Position numbers and translations under genes: made by a program. A DNA stretch of 64,000 nucleotides from an uncultured Flavobacteriaceae bacterium (GTDB taxonomy: Bacteria > Bacteroidota > Bacteroidia > Flavobacteriales > Flavobacteriaceae), in NCBI GenBank assembly GCA_947494695.1, contig CANLWB010000013.1:117993-181992 (forward strand), in the 5' to 3' direction. Positions 16,172 through 24,709 of this stretch are shown piece by piece (within the stretch, counting starts at the first letter, position 1; each line of letters opens with the position of its first letter). The notes beneath the pieces are model-generated. The model was not told where the DNA came from. It did not search any database and saw only the letters and a list, made by a program, of their open reading frames with translations.

Positions 16172-17134
16172 ATGAAACTACAAACTAAAATACCAATACA
16201 AAAACAATCTAATCATCTCATAGATTATAATTCGAAGGTGTTGTTATTAGGGTCTTGTTTTGTTGAAAATATAGGACATCAATTAGCGTATTATAAGTTT
16301 CAAAATTTGATAAACCCTTTTGGAATACTGTTTCAACCTAAAGCCGTTGAAGCCCTAATAACTCATGCCATTAAGGAAAAGGAATTTAGAGAAGATGACA
16401 TTTTCTTTCACAATGAGCAGTGGCATTCCTTTGATGCACATTCCATGTTGAGCCATTCGTCTAAAACCCAGTTATTATTCGAGTTAAATAAGAATAGTGG
16501 AGCGTTAAAACAGTACATTGAAGATGCTTCACATGTTATCATTACTTTAGGAACAGCCTGGGTGTATCGTTTTATGGCCACCAATACCTTTGTCGCTAAT
16601 TGCCATAAAGTGCCACAAAAGCAGTTTTCAAAGGAATTACTGGGTATCAATGATGTGTTTAGCACATTAAAAAATATGGTAAACTTAATTAAGGAGATGA
16701 ATTCCGAAGCATCAATTATTTTTACAATATCTCCAGTGCGTCATCTAAAGGATGGTTTTGTAGAGAACGTACAAAGTAAGTCCCACTTGATCTCGGCATT
16801 GCATCAATTACTAAATCAATCGGGACCGGAAATCAAAGGATTGCATTATTTTCCATCTTATGAGATTATGATGGACGAACTTCGAGACTATCGTTTTTAT
16901 AAAGAAGATCTGGTACATCCAAATAATCTGGCGGTTCAATATATATGGAATCGTTTTCGAGAAGTATGGGTGTCTTCGGAAGCTGATGAGGTCATGGAAG
17001 CGGTTGAGGATATTCAAAAAGGGTTGCAGCATAAACCGTTTAACCCAAATTCTGAAGCGCATAAAAAATTTCTTCAAAATTTAGATGCCAAAAAAACTCG
17101 AGTCAAAAGGCAATATTCGCACATTTTATTCTGA
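16172..17134 (+). CDS. GSCFA domain protein
   Basis: The 320-residue protein carries the namesake motif GSCFVENIG (residues 27-35) near the N-terminus. VIITLGTAWVYR (about 124-135), TISPVRHLKDG (about 190-200) and the late YRFYKEDLVHPN (about 247-258) complete the family pattern. GSCFA resembles SGNH/GDSL hydrolases: the GSCF Ser or Cys, the asparagine-type motifs and the terminal D..HPN would supply the active site. No signal is seen, so it is probably cytoplasmic. The substrate is unknown. It stands alone between two long non-coding stretches. Confidence 0.88.
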   Translation: MKLQTKIPIQKQSNHLIDYNSKVLLLGSCFVENIGHQLAYYKFQNLINPFGILFQPKAVEALITHAIKEKEFREDDIFFHNEQWHSFDAHSMLSHSSKTQLLFELNKNSGALKQYIEDASHVIITLGTAWVYRFMATNTFVANCHKVPQKQFSKELLGINDVFSTLKNMVNLIKEMNSEASIIFTISPVRHLKDGFVENVQSKSHLISALHQLLNQSGPEIKGLHYFPSYEIMMDELRDYRFYKEDLVHPNNLAVQYIWNRFREVWVSSEADEVMEAVEDIQKGLQHKPFNPNSEAHKKFLQNLDAKKTRVKRQYSHILF

Positions 17135-17644
17135 ATGGAATAGTTTTATGTGTTCATTTTGAGGTAATTACAGGTCGTTATTTCAAAATGTAAGATTAAA
17201 AAAGTTTTGGCTGAAAAAAAAGTAATACATAATAAAAATATTGAAAGATAAATCGGGTGGGCAATATTTGTTGAAAGGTAGGAGGGGGACAATATTATAG
17301 CTTTTAATCCTTTTTAATAACGTTTTGTCGAATAATTATGAGTTGTATTCCTGATTAGTCGTATGTTTAAAACGCTATTAATCAGTTCATATCAAAAACA
17401 TCAATAGTAACAATCTTCGAGGTGCGTTACGGTTGGTGTTTTTTTTGTGCTATATTTTGAGCCCTTAGTGTTTAGGAAAAATCTATGGTATTTTAACCAT
17501 TTATATAACTTTAAATTAACTTTTATCTAATATGACATTGACATCGGTTTGTTATTTTTGAACCGATAATTTATTTTCAAAATTACATTGGTTAGACTTC
17601 TTATGTCGAAGGAAACTAATGTTTTTTTTTGCTTAAATTAGTCC
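17135..17644. other. non-coding stretch between GSCFA and DUF4230 genes
   Basis: 510 bp, AT-rich, with stops in all frames. Two small inverted repeats are visible: CTGATTA/TTAATCAG around 17352-17388 and ATCGGTT/AACCGAT at about 17544-17568, the latter around a TATTTTTG -7-like box. I see no gene or RNA. Confidence 0.5.
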
Positions 17645-18259
17645 ATGCGAAAAATTTTATTTGGTGTTATAATTACTATAATTGTCTTGTTTACTTTTAG
17701 GTACTGTGAAGATAAACGAGAGGACAGGGCTATACTTCAAGAAAATTCTGCACTAATTCAGGAGCAAATAAAAAAAGTAGGAAAGTTAATTGTGACCGAA
17801 GGTCATTTTAGTGAAGTGTTCAATTATCGAAACTCAAAAGAGGTTTTTGGAGAATATTTCACGTCCGAAAAGAAGGCTTTAGTTGTTGTTAATGCTGAAG
17901 TTACCATAGCCTACGATTTGAGTAAGATTGAATTTGAGGTAGATGATGCTAACAAAACACTTACTATTTTAAGTATTCCTGAAGAAGAGATGAAGATTCA
18001 TCCAGATTTGGAGTATTACGATATCCATTCAGATTTTTTTAATCCTTTTGAAGCGAAAGACTATAATAATATTAAAAACATAGTAAAAGCAACACTTGAG
18101 AAGAAGTTGGAGGCATCAGATTTTAAAGCGAATGCTAAAAACAGGTTAATAAGTGAACTTTCAAAATTTTACATTTTAACGAACTCTTTGGGGTGGACCT
18201 TAAAATATAATGAAGACCTGGTATCTACCGTAGATGCTTTAGAGAGTTTGAAGCTTTAG
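17645..18259 (+). CDS. DUF4230 domain protein, single-pass membrane
   Basis: The 204-residue protein begins with a membrane helix (about 4-20, ILFGVIITIIVLFTFRY) followed by a coiled segment and the DUF4230 fold (about 45-195; GKLIVTEGHFSEVF, ALVVVNAEVTIAYDL). Homologues are widespread in Bacteroidota and Firmicutes and are uncharacterised. The predicted location is inner membrane with the bulk outside. It has no operon partner: 197 bp of non-coding DNA precede the next gene. Confidence 0.85.
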   Translation: MRKILFGVIITIIVLFTFRYCEDKREDRAILQENSALIQEQIKKVGKLIVTEGHFSEVFNYRNSKEVFGEYFTSEKKALVVVNAEVTIAYDLSKIEFEVDDANKTLTILSIPEEEMKIHPDLEYYDIHSDFFNPFEAKDYNNIKNIVKATLEKKLEASDFKANAKNRLISELSKFYILTNSLGWTLKYNEDLVSTVDALESLKL

Positions 18260-18456
18260 TCTTCTTAAGCAGTCATGAATTTTAAAATACGAGTTGAGTA
18301 CAAGATCATTTATCATTGAGATTAATAGCATATTAGGGCCAATTGGAAAAGGAACCAATTAGCACTTAGAGAAAAATTAAAAAAGCGTTATAATGATGGG
18401 GAAATATAGTCTTATTTTAATCTGTCTTATTTAAATAATTACCGTTATTTGCAACT

Positions 18457-19209
18457 ATGTTAGAATCTTACGTTAATTTAACTATAAATGAAGGTGTTGG
18501 GTATGTTGAATTCTTTCACCCCAACCGAAATTCAATGCCAAGCGATGTGCTATCCAAATTGGCAGAAACCATTACAGAAGCTAGTTATAATGAGCTTGTT
18601 AGAGTCATCGTTTTAAAAAGCGGAGGCAATAGAACGTTTTGTGCCGGGGCAAGTTTTAATGAATTGATAGCTATAGAGGATGCTCAAAAGGGAAAAGCAT
18701 TTTTCTCTGGTTTCGCTAATGTTATCAATGCCATGCGTGCCTGTCCAAAGCTTATTATTGGACGTATACAAGGAAAATCTGTAGGAGGAGGTGTGGGCTT
18801 AGCTGCAGCGACAGACTACTGTATGGCTACGAAATATGCCTCCATAAAATTGAGTGAACTTAGTATAGGTATTGGTCCCTTCGTTATAGAACCTGCAGTT
18901 AGTAGAAAAATTGGTACTCAGGCGATGTCTCAAATGACAATAGATGCAGAAACGTTTTTCTCTGCCGATTTTGCTAAAGATAAAGGCTTGTATGCCGATG
19001 TTTTCGAAACCACAGAGGATATGGATGAGGCCGTTGAGGTGCTGGCTGGTAAACTGGCTTCATATAACCCAGAGGCCTTGGCAGAGATGAAAACAGTCTT
19101 TTGGAAAGGTACCGATCACTGGGAGACCCTGCTAACCGATCGCGCCGAAATAAGTGGTAAGTTAGTTTTAAGCGAATTCACAAAAAAGACCTTAAAGCGG
19201 TTTCGATAG
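18457..19209 (+). CDS. enoyl-CoA hydratase/isomerase family protein
   Basis: The 250-residue crotonase-fold protein has the oxyanion-hole segments FCAGASFNEL (about 67-76) and IQGKSVGGGVGLAAATDYC (about 106-124). The usual catalytic glutamates of classical hydratases are not obvious (KLSELSIGIGPF has one candidate), so the reaction could be hydration, isomerisation or another crotonase chemistry. It converges with the aromatic amino acid hydroxylase gene, leaving 9 bp. Co-occurrence with aromatic catabolism is suggestive, but the genes are not co-directional. Confidence 0.85.
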   Translation: MLESYVNLTINEGVGYVEFFHPNRNSMPSDVLSKLAETITEASYNELVRVIVLKSGGNRTFCAGASFNELIAIEDAQKGKAFFSGFANVINAMRACPKLIIGRIQGKSVGGGVGLAAATDYCMATKYASIKLSELSIGIGPFVIEPAVSRKIGTQAMSQMTIDAETFFSADFAKDKGLYADVFETTEDMDEAVEVLAGKLASYNPEALAEMKTVFWKGTDHWETLLTDRAEISGKLVLSEFTKKTLKRFR

Positions 19210-19218
19210 TATAATGAG

Positions 19219-20979
19219 TTAAGCGTGTATCGTTTGCTGTGCAATTTTTAATCCATCGTCGATTAAGTGGCCAACTTCCGGTCTGTTTTGCTTAACAGTT
19301 TCCAGGTGGTTTAAAATGCGTTCGCAAAGTTCAGATTTGTCTGAAATAAAGGCCAATTCATAGAGCTCAACAGATAATAACCAATCGTTAGGATGTTTCT
19401 CAATCAATTCATCCAACATTTTGGTTCTGGAAATGGTTTTGTTCTTGTTTTCACGATAATCCCTAACCTGCTGGTAAAGTATTTCTAGTTGAATTTGCGC
19501 TTTCGACTTTTTTCTATGAATCGTTTTTGTAGATGGAATGTGTGTAATTAAATCAAAACTATTTAAATCGGCAATTCCGGAGAACGCAGAAACAATTCCT
19601 TTTCCAACAGCCATATCGTAGTTGCCCCATTCGGGCTTGAATAGTACCTCGTCATCATGGGTAACGGTACACTGTTTAAAACTAATTAAAATGATTTTTC
19701 CCTGAAGATTCCGTTTTCCTGTAATGATTTCTCCCGAAACAGTGATGTCACCTTCAAACTCCAGGGTGATTCTCTGTCCTTCGTAAATAGCGTAGGCTCG
19801 CAGGTCACGCGGACTCATATCTTCAATAGCCAGGTTAATGCCTTTAAGTTTTCCTATGGGTGATCCGAAGCCCTCACTATGAGTGCTGGTGCCGTGTCCA
19901 ACCAGTTCTTTTTCTCTATAAGCAAGGGCGGTCTTTCCGGAAGTCTGAATGTAAATTGGGTTGCCGTGGTTTTCAATAACATTCGTAAATATTCCAGATA
20001 TCTGAATACCAGTACTTAATTCTATAGTTCCAAGAGCTTTTGAGTCAATTAATTTATTGATGCCCGAAAGGCCTCCTTTTCTCAGAGCCATTGTATTAGC
20101 GAATTCCTCAAGAATAAGGCTTAATGTGGAGAAATCGGGAGTAACGAAAAGTTGGGGTTGCGGTTTGGTAATATCGAAATTTTTGAATGTTGCATTAATG
20201 TCGTATGGCAGTTTTTCAACGTCATCGGTCATACACCAGGAGCTTTCTCCAATGGACGAAAGTAACCCGGCACCATATATTTTAGGGTTTTCGATGGTGC
20301 CAATTAGACCATATTCTACGGTCCACCAATGCAGGTTTCTAATAAGAGCCATTTCACTAGGTGCTCCCATGTTTTGTTGTAAATCTTCTACCTTTTTCTC
20401 GGCTTCCAGAATATCACTTTCGTTGGTATGGGACGCCTCTTTTATAATGGACAAATGCCTAACCGCTTCATACAGTTCGTAATCTTTTCCCGAAGAAATT
20501 GCTTTACATCCAATATCCCCAAATCTTCTTAGGTATTCTGCATATTCAGGGTTTGCGATAATAGGGGCGTGTCCGGCACCCTCATGAATAATATCTGGTG
20601 CAGGCGTATATTCAATATGTTCTAATTGTCTAATGTCACTAGCAATAACCAGTACATTATAGGCCTGGAATTCCATAAAAGCATTGGGTGGAATGAAACC
20701 ATCGACAGCAACAGCAGCCCAGCCAATATCTTTCAAAATTCGGTTCATCCCATACATATTGGGGATGCTGTTAATAGAAATCCCGGTTTGTTTTAATCCG
20801 TCCAAATAAGATTTATGAGCAACCTGACTTAAAAAGTCTACGTTTTTACGCATCACATAACGCCAAACCGCTTGGTCTATGGCCGAATAATCCTCGTAAT
20901 TTTGAGGTTTTATATATTGCAATAAATGCTTTGGTAGGCGATTTAAGATTTCGTTGGATTCGAAGGAATTAGACATCAT
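19219..20979 (-). CDS. aromatic amino acid hydroxylase (phenylalanine-4-monooxygenase-like), long form
   Basis: The N-terminal half (about 10-290) is a biopterin-dependent hydroxylase domain. The iron ligands are visible: His132 and His137 in DIIHEGAGHAP, and Glu222 in NLHWWTVEYGL. It should hydroxylate Phe (or Tyr/Trp) using Fe(II), O2 and a pterin. The 586 residues far exceed the ~270-300 of simple bacterial enzymes. The extra C-terminal half (about 300-586) has a beta-rich stretch (GISTG-like repeats, ITLEFEGDITVSGEIITGKR) and an alpha-helical end. It does not look like the eukaryotic ACT plus tetramer arrangement. This long form is known in Flavobacteriia; the tail's role is not. Confidence 0.88.
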   Translation of the reverse strand: MMSNSFESNEILNRLPKHLLQYIKPQNYEDYSAIDQAVWRYVMRKNVDFLSQVAHKSYLDGLKQTGISINSIPNMYGMNRILKDIGWAAVAVDGFIPPNAFMEFQAYNVLVIASDIRQLEHIEYTPAPDIIHEGAGHAPIIANPEYAEYLRRFGDIGCKAISSGKDYELYEAVRHLSIIKEASHTNESDILEAEKKVEDLQQNMGAPSEMALIRNLHWWTVEYGLIGTIENPKIYGAGLLSSIGESSWCMTDDVEKLPYDINATFKNFDITKPQPQLFVTPDFSTLSLILEEFANTMALRKGGLSGINKLIDSKALGTIELSTGIQISGIFTNVIENHGNPIYIQTSGKTALAYREKELVGHGTSTHSEGFGSPIGKLKGINLAIEDMSPRDLRAYAIYEGQRITLEFEGDITVSGEIITGKRNLQGKIILISFKQCTVTHDDEVLFKPEWGNYDMAVGKGIVSAFSGIADLNSFDLITHIPSTKTIHRKKSKAQIQLEILYQQVRDYRENKNKTISRTKMLDELIEKHPNDWLLSVELYELAFISDKSELCERILNHLETVKQNRPEVGHLIDDGLKIAQQTIHA

Positions 20980-21108
20980 GTATTTAATATACGGTTTTTG
21001 TAAGTAAAAATACGAAATCTTTAAGTAATTGTGCGATTTGCTGTGTTTTTAATAATGTAAATGGCGGCAAGAATTTTATTATTTTTATGACTAAAATTTT
21101 AATAAATC

Positions 21109-22212
21109 ATGTACACCAGACGTATATTTCCTATCATGGGGGTTTTAAAATGGACCCGTAGACATATTTTTTTATTCATTTTTTTAGCACTTATTCCCGT
21201 TTTTTTGTTTGATGTGCTAGAATTAAAGTGGTTACATGTTCCATGGTTGCCGTTGGGCGTATTGGGTACAGCCGTAGCGTTTGTTATTAGTTTTAAAAAT
21301 AATGCGTCTTACGATAGGTTATGGGAAGCTCGTAAAATATGGGGAGGCATCGTTAATACCTCACGTTCCTGGACGATTATGGTAAAGGATTTTATAACGA
21401 ATACGCACGCCAAAGAAAGTAGAACAGATGAAGAAATGCGAGTTATTAAACGCGAATTGGTTCACAGGCATATTGCATGGTTAACCGCTCTAAGATACCA
21501 GTTAAGAGAGGATAAGCCCTGGGAAATGCATCTTAAATCGGGTAAATCTAATAAGGAGTTTAGAGCTTCAAATTACAGAGTTTGTGAGGATGTCGAGGAC
21601 ATGGAAGGCGCTTTGAGACCATACCTTTTGGAAGCAGATTACAAAGAGATTTCTTCAAAAGGTAACAAGGCATCTCAATTGTTAGGAATTCAATCAAGAC
21701 AACTAAAAGAGCTTATGGACGAGGGATTAATTGAAGACTTCAGGCACATGGAAATGATGAATATACTCGTTGAATTTTATACATTGCAAGGGAAGAGCGA
21801 ACGTATTAAGAACTTTCCATATCCAAGACAGTTCGCTACGCTTAATTATATTTTTGTTTGGATTTTTATTTTATTAATTCCTTATGGAATTATGGATGGC
21901 TTTGAAAGTGTGGGTGAGAAGATTTTAGTGTTACTTAGCGGGCATGAAGAGCGTCATTCCTTTGTTCATGTGGTACAAGAGCATATTGCAAGGCATTTTG
22001 TTTGGTTCTCTGTACCATTTAGTGCGTTAATATCCTGGGTGTTTCATACTATGGAAGCTATTGGTGAAAACACAGAAAATCCGTTTGAGGGAGGGCCCAA
22101 TGATGTGCCTATTACCGATTTAAGCCGTGGTATCGAGATTGATATTCGACAGCTTATTGACGATACTGATATTCCAGAAGCTTATGTGTGGCCAAATGAT
22201 ATTGTTATGTAA
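21109..22212 (+). CDS. bestrophin family (UPF0187) anion channel-like protein
   Basis: The 367-residue protein shows the N-terminal bestrophin pattern: membrane helices at about 22-37 and 48-62, then FKNNASYDRLWEARKIWGGI (61-80) with NTSRSW. Two further membrane helices lie about 247-263 and 298-315 (FVWFSVPFSALISWVFHTME). The C-terminal signature ENPFEGGPNDVPITDLSRGI (about 325-344) is diagnostic. Bacterial homologues form pentameric ion channels in the inner membrane. The gene is divergent from the hydroxylase and followed by a strong terminator. Confidence 0.93.
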   Translation: MYTRRIFPIMGVLKWTRRHIFLFIFLALIPVFLFDVLELKWLHVPWLPLGVLGTAVAFVISFKNNASYDRLWEARKIWGGIVNTSRSWTIMVKDFITNTHAKESRTDEEMRVIKRELVHRHIAWLTALRYQLREDKPWEMHLKSGKSNKEFRASNYRVCEDVEDMEGALRPYLLEADYKEISSKGNKASQLLGIQSRQLKELMDEGLIEDFRHMEMMNILVEFYTLQGKSERIKNFPYPRQFATLNYIFVWIFILLIPYGIMDGFESVGEKILVLLSGHEERHSFVHVVQEHIARHFVWFSVPFSALISWVFHTMEAIGENTENPFEGGPNDVPITDLSRGIEIDIRQLIDDTDIPEAYVWPNDIVM

Positions 22213-22254
22213 ATCTCAGGATATATAGTTAAATCAATATTAATATTCAAAAAT

Positions 22255-22300
22255 AAAAAAGCAACTTACATCGGTTTAGTAACCGGTAGTTGCTTTTTTG
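22255..22300 (+). terminator. Rho-independent terminator after the bestrophin gene
   Basis: AAAAAAGCAACT ... ATCGGTT, loop, AACCGGTAGTTGCTTTTTT: a long imperfect stem flanked by A and T tracts. Confidence 0.85.
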
Positions 22301-22438
22301 ATCTTCTTTTTCTAAGTGACACACTGATTTAAAATGTTGTGATCAACAAATTTAAACCCTGTGGTTATATTTATCCCACAGGCTATGCTGAGTTTACTTC
22401 AGGATGTGCCAGGGGATTAAGTTTCATCTCTTTTTCTT

Positions 22439-23014
22439 TTACTGCTGAGCAATAGGAGGGTACTTGGTCATGATTTCGGTTACAAACTCTTTAATACGAG
22501 CTTCTTTTTTCTCAGTATTTCTGCTTAAGTAGCCGGTTCCCATACCTTGCCAAACCAATTCTTTTTTGCCAGAATCGATAAGGTCAATATATAAAACGCC
22601 TTGAGTCGTGGTAGAAACATTAGGTTGATTCCAACCCCATCCCCATCCGGGACCCCAGCCCCAACCAGGTCCCCATGCCCATCCAGGACCCCAGCCCCAG
22701 CCACCATAACCCCAAGAGTTATTGTATACGTCTACACGTTGCTGTGACTTGGTAAAAAGACTTACTAATATATCGGGTTGTTTAGATTTTGTAAAACCTT
22801 TGGCAAGCAATTCGGCTTCAATAGCACGAAGAATTCTTCGTTTGTCCAAATCGCTAATTTCAGCTTTGTCTATACCAGTCTTAAAAAATGCAAATGTTTT
22901 GTACGCTCCAAAGTTCGCATTCTTATCGTAGTCGGCAGCGACGCGAACAGAAGTGCAGGAGGTAGCCACTATAAGCAATGCTATTAGTGGAAGTGTCTTT
23001 AATAGTTTCTTCAT
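22439..23014 (-). CDS. DUF4136 lipoprotein
   Basis: The 191-residue protein has a lipoprotein signal with lipobox ATSC (Cys20). The DUF4136 fold follows (SVRVAADYDKNANFGAYKTF; SKQPDILVSLFTK). A Gly/Trp/Pro-rich low-complexity insert (about 105-130, repeated GPGWGWGPGW) interrupts it before the closing strand VLYIDLIDSGKKELVWQGMG. DUF4136 lipoproteins are common in Bacteroidota envelopes and uncharacterised. It is read alone on the minus strand. Confidence 0.9.
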   Translation of the reverse strand: MKKLLKTLPLIALLIVATSCTSVRVAADYDKNANFGAYKTFAFFKTGIDKAEISDLDKRRILRAIEAELLAKGFTKSKQPDILVSLFTKSQQRVDVYNNSWGYGGWGWGPGWAWGPGWGWGPGWGWGWNQPNVSTTTQGVLYIDLIDSGKKELVWQGMGTGYLSRNTEKKEARIKEFVTEIMTKYPPIAQQ

Positions 23015-23137
23015 AGCCTTTTCATTTTTAGTTCTACATTAAATTGAGTAAGAATTACCTTAAAACTATTGATTTTAAGGGCTTTTAATAAAAAATAGCA
23101 TCAATAATCATACCAAGCCTTATGCGAGATGAGGTGC

Positions 23138-23192
23138 TAAGTATTAAATATCAAGAATTAAGTACTAAGTATTAAATAGCTGAGTATTAATA
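23138..23192. repeat. degenerate AGTATTAA-type short repeats
   Basis: The motif TAAGTATTAAATA or close variants recurs four times within 55 bp (AAGTATTAAATA, AATTAAGTAC, AAGTATTAAATA, GAGTATTAATAC). Similar fragments occur singly near 42560 and 43760. They sit at the 3' side of the DUF5522 gene and look like simple-sequence drift in intergenic DNA. Confidence 0.4.
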
Positions 23193-23342
23193 CTATGTTT
23201 TCTTATTGTACCCATACGGGCAATGTCTGCATCCGCTTTCACAACAATACCCACGTCTTAAGTGGTACTGTTCTGTGAAACAGCGATAACCTTCAGGTGT
23301 TAAGTAGTAGTCACCTTCTTCAATGGGGATTATTTTCTTCAT
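23193..23342 (-). CDS. DUF5522 family small cysteine-rich protein
   Basis: The 49-residue frame MKKIIPIEEGDYYLTPEGYR continues CFTEQYHLRRGYCCESGCRH and CPYGYNKKT. CFTE.YHLRRG.CC.SGC.HCPYG is the DUF5522 pattern, conserved across Bacteroidota. The four clustered cysteines plus histidine suggest a metal site, probably zinc or Fe-S; this is inference. It is shorter than usual gene-calling cut-offs and easily missed. It lies between DUF4136 and the HEKIH membrane protein. Confidence 0.87.
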   Translation of the reverse strand: MKKIIPIEEGDYYLTPEGYRCFTEQYHLRRGYCCESGCRHCPYGYNKKT

Positions 23343-23469
23343 TCTATTGTAAATAATATCTCAATTAGCATCAAAATTATAGTGTACCCATTTTATTTAT
23401 AGCAAAGATAATGTAATTTTAAACAAAATGTTATTCAGTAGTTAAAGGTTGTACAATAGGAGGTTTTTT

Positions 23470-23808
23470 ATGATTTTAATTTCGAAATATTTAGTCCCTA
23501 AAGGTTATACTGGTATTGCGGTTTATCCCTTCGTGATTTTAAAATCTAAAGATTTAAAGAAGCGTGTTGTTTTAATAAATCATGAAAAAATTCATTTAAA
23601 ACAACAATTAGAAATGTTAGTGATTCTTTTCTACGTTGTGTATGTTATAGAGTTTTTAATACGGTTGATTCAATATAAGGCATGGTCTTTAGCTTATAGG
23701 AATGTGTCGTTTGAACGTGAGGCCTATACCAACGAATTCAATCTGGATTATTTAAAACGACGACCATTTTGGGGATTTTTAAATTATCTTCGCACTCATG
23801 ATGTTTAA
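23470..23808 (+). CDS. small membrane protein with an HEKIH motif
   Basis: I chose ATG 23470 because a strong AGGAGG lies 6 bp upstream, unusual for this phylum; an ATG at 23449 would add 7 residues. The protein (112 residues) has HEKIHLKQQLEMLVILFYVV: HExxH-like, overlapping the start of a membrane helix (about 63-80). An ER(E)AY.NE motif follows near 95. The arrangement recalls membrane zinc peptidases, but the protein is far smaller than known families. It overlaps the next gene by 11 bp, so expression is coupled to the PLP enzyme. Confidence 0.75.
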   Translation: MILISKYLVPKGYTGIAVYPFVILKSKDLKKRVVLINHEKIHLKQQLEMLVILFYVVYVIEFLIRLIQYKAWSLAYRNVSFEREAYTNEFNLDYLKRRPFWGFLNYLRTHDV

Positions 23809-24709
23809 GTTGGAACATAGTATAAATCAACAGGTACATATCCGTAATCATAAAGGTGTCGAATTGTTTGTAAAACGAGAGGATAGAATTCACCCTTTTG
23901 TCTCTGGGAATAAATATAGAAAGCTTAAATACAATCTCCTAGAAGCTGAAAAAAGAGGGCTAAAAACCCTTCTTACTTTTGGTGGAGCGTTTTCTAATCA
24001 TATTGCCGCTGTGGCTATGGCAGGGAATTTGTTAGGATTTAACACAATAGGGGTTATTCGAGGTGATGAGCTGAAGGGGAGGGTTGATACTAATGAAACC
24101 TTGAGTTTTGCACGAAAAAATGGTATGCAGTTTAAGTTTGTTACCCGGAATGTATATCGAAATAAGACTTCGGATGATTTTCTAAAAACATTGAAAAATG
24201 AATTTGGTGATTTTTATCTGATCCCGGAAGGCGGTACTAATGCTCTGGCTGTTAGAGGGTGCGAAGAGATATTGACCCCGCCTGATACTGCATTCGATTA
24301 TATATGTTGTGCCGTTGGAACCGGGGGAACGATCTCCGGACTTATAAATTGTTCAAAACCCAGTCAACAAGTTTTAGGTTTTCCGGCGTTAAAAGGTGAT
24401 TTTTTCCAACAAGATATTAGTAAATTTGTAGTCAAATCCAATTGGAAGTTAATTACAGATTATCACTTTGGAGGCTATGCAAAAATAAATGAAGATTTAG
24501 TTACGTTCATTAATAGGTTTAAGGCATTGCATGCCATTCCATTAGATCCCGTTTATACGGGGAAGATGTTATATGGAATCTTCGACTTAATAGGTAAAGG
24601 TTATTTTGCAGAAGGCTCAAAAATCCTGGCGATCCACACTGGTGGCATGCAAGGCGTTAAGGGCATGAATAGAGTATTAAAAAACAAAAAATTATCAATC
24701 ATTGAATAG
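23798..24709 (+). CDS. PLP-dependent D-cysteine desulfhydrase / ACC deaminase-like enzyme
   Basis: This is a fold-type II PLP enzyme of 303 residues. KREDRIHPFVSGNKYRKLKY (residues 26-45) holds the PLP lysine, probably Lys39. TFGGAFSNHIAAVA (about 60-73) and AVGTGGTISGL (about 169-179) bind substrate and phosphate. Members deaminate ACC or cleave D-cysteine to pyruvate, ammonia and sulfide; which one cannot be decided here. The protein is shorter than the ~330-residue classical enzymes. It overlaps the genes on both sides (11 and 8 bp), forming a tight operon that ends at hemL. Confidence 0.88.
   Translation: MMFKLEHSINQQVHIRNHKGVELFVKREDRIHPFVSGNKYRKLKYNLLEAEKRGLKTLLTFGGAFSNHIAAVAMAGNLLGFNTIGVIRGDELKGRVDTNETLSFARKNGMQFKFVTRNVYRNKTSDDFLKTLKNEFGDFYLIPEGGTNALAVRGCEEILTPPDTAFDYICCAVGTGGTISGLINCSKPSQQVLGFPALKGDFFQQDISKFVVKSNWKLITDYHFGGYAKINEDLVTFINRFKALHAIPLDPVYTGKMLYGIFDLIGKGYFAEGSKILAIHTGGMQGVKGMNRVLKNKKLSIIE

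Noticed and set aside
18332..18412. Short coding-like stretch HIRANWKRNQLALREKLKK followed by a stop
   Set aside because: Preceded in frame by a stop codon and too short; it vaguely recalls a CsbD-like segment but not enough to call.
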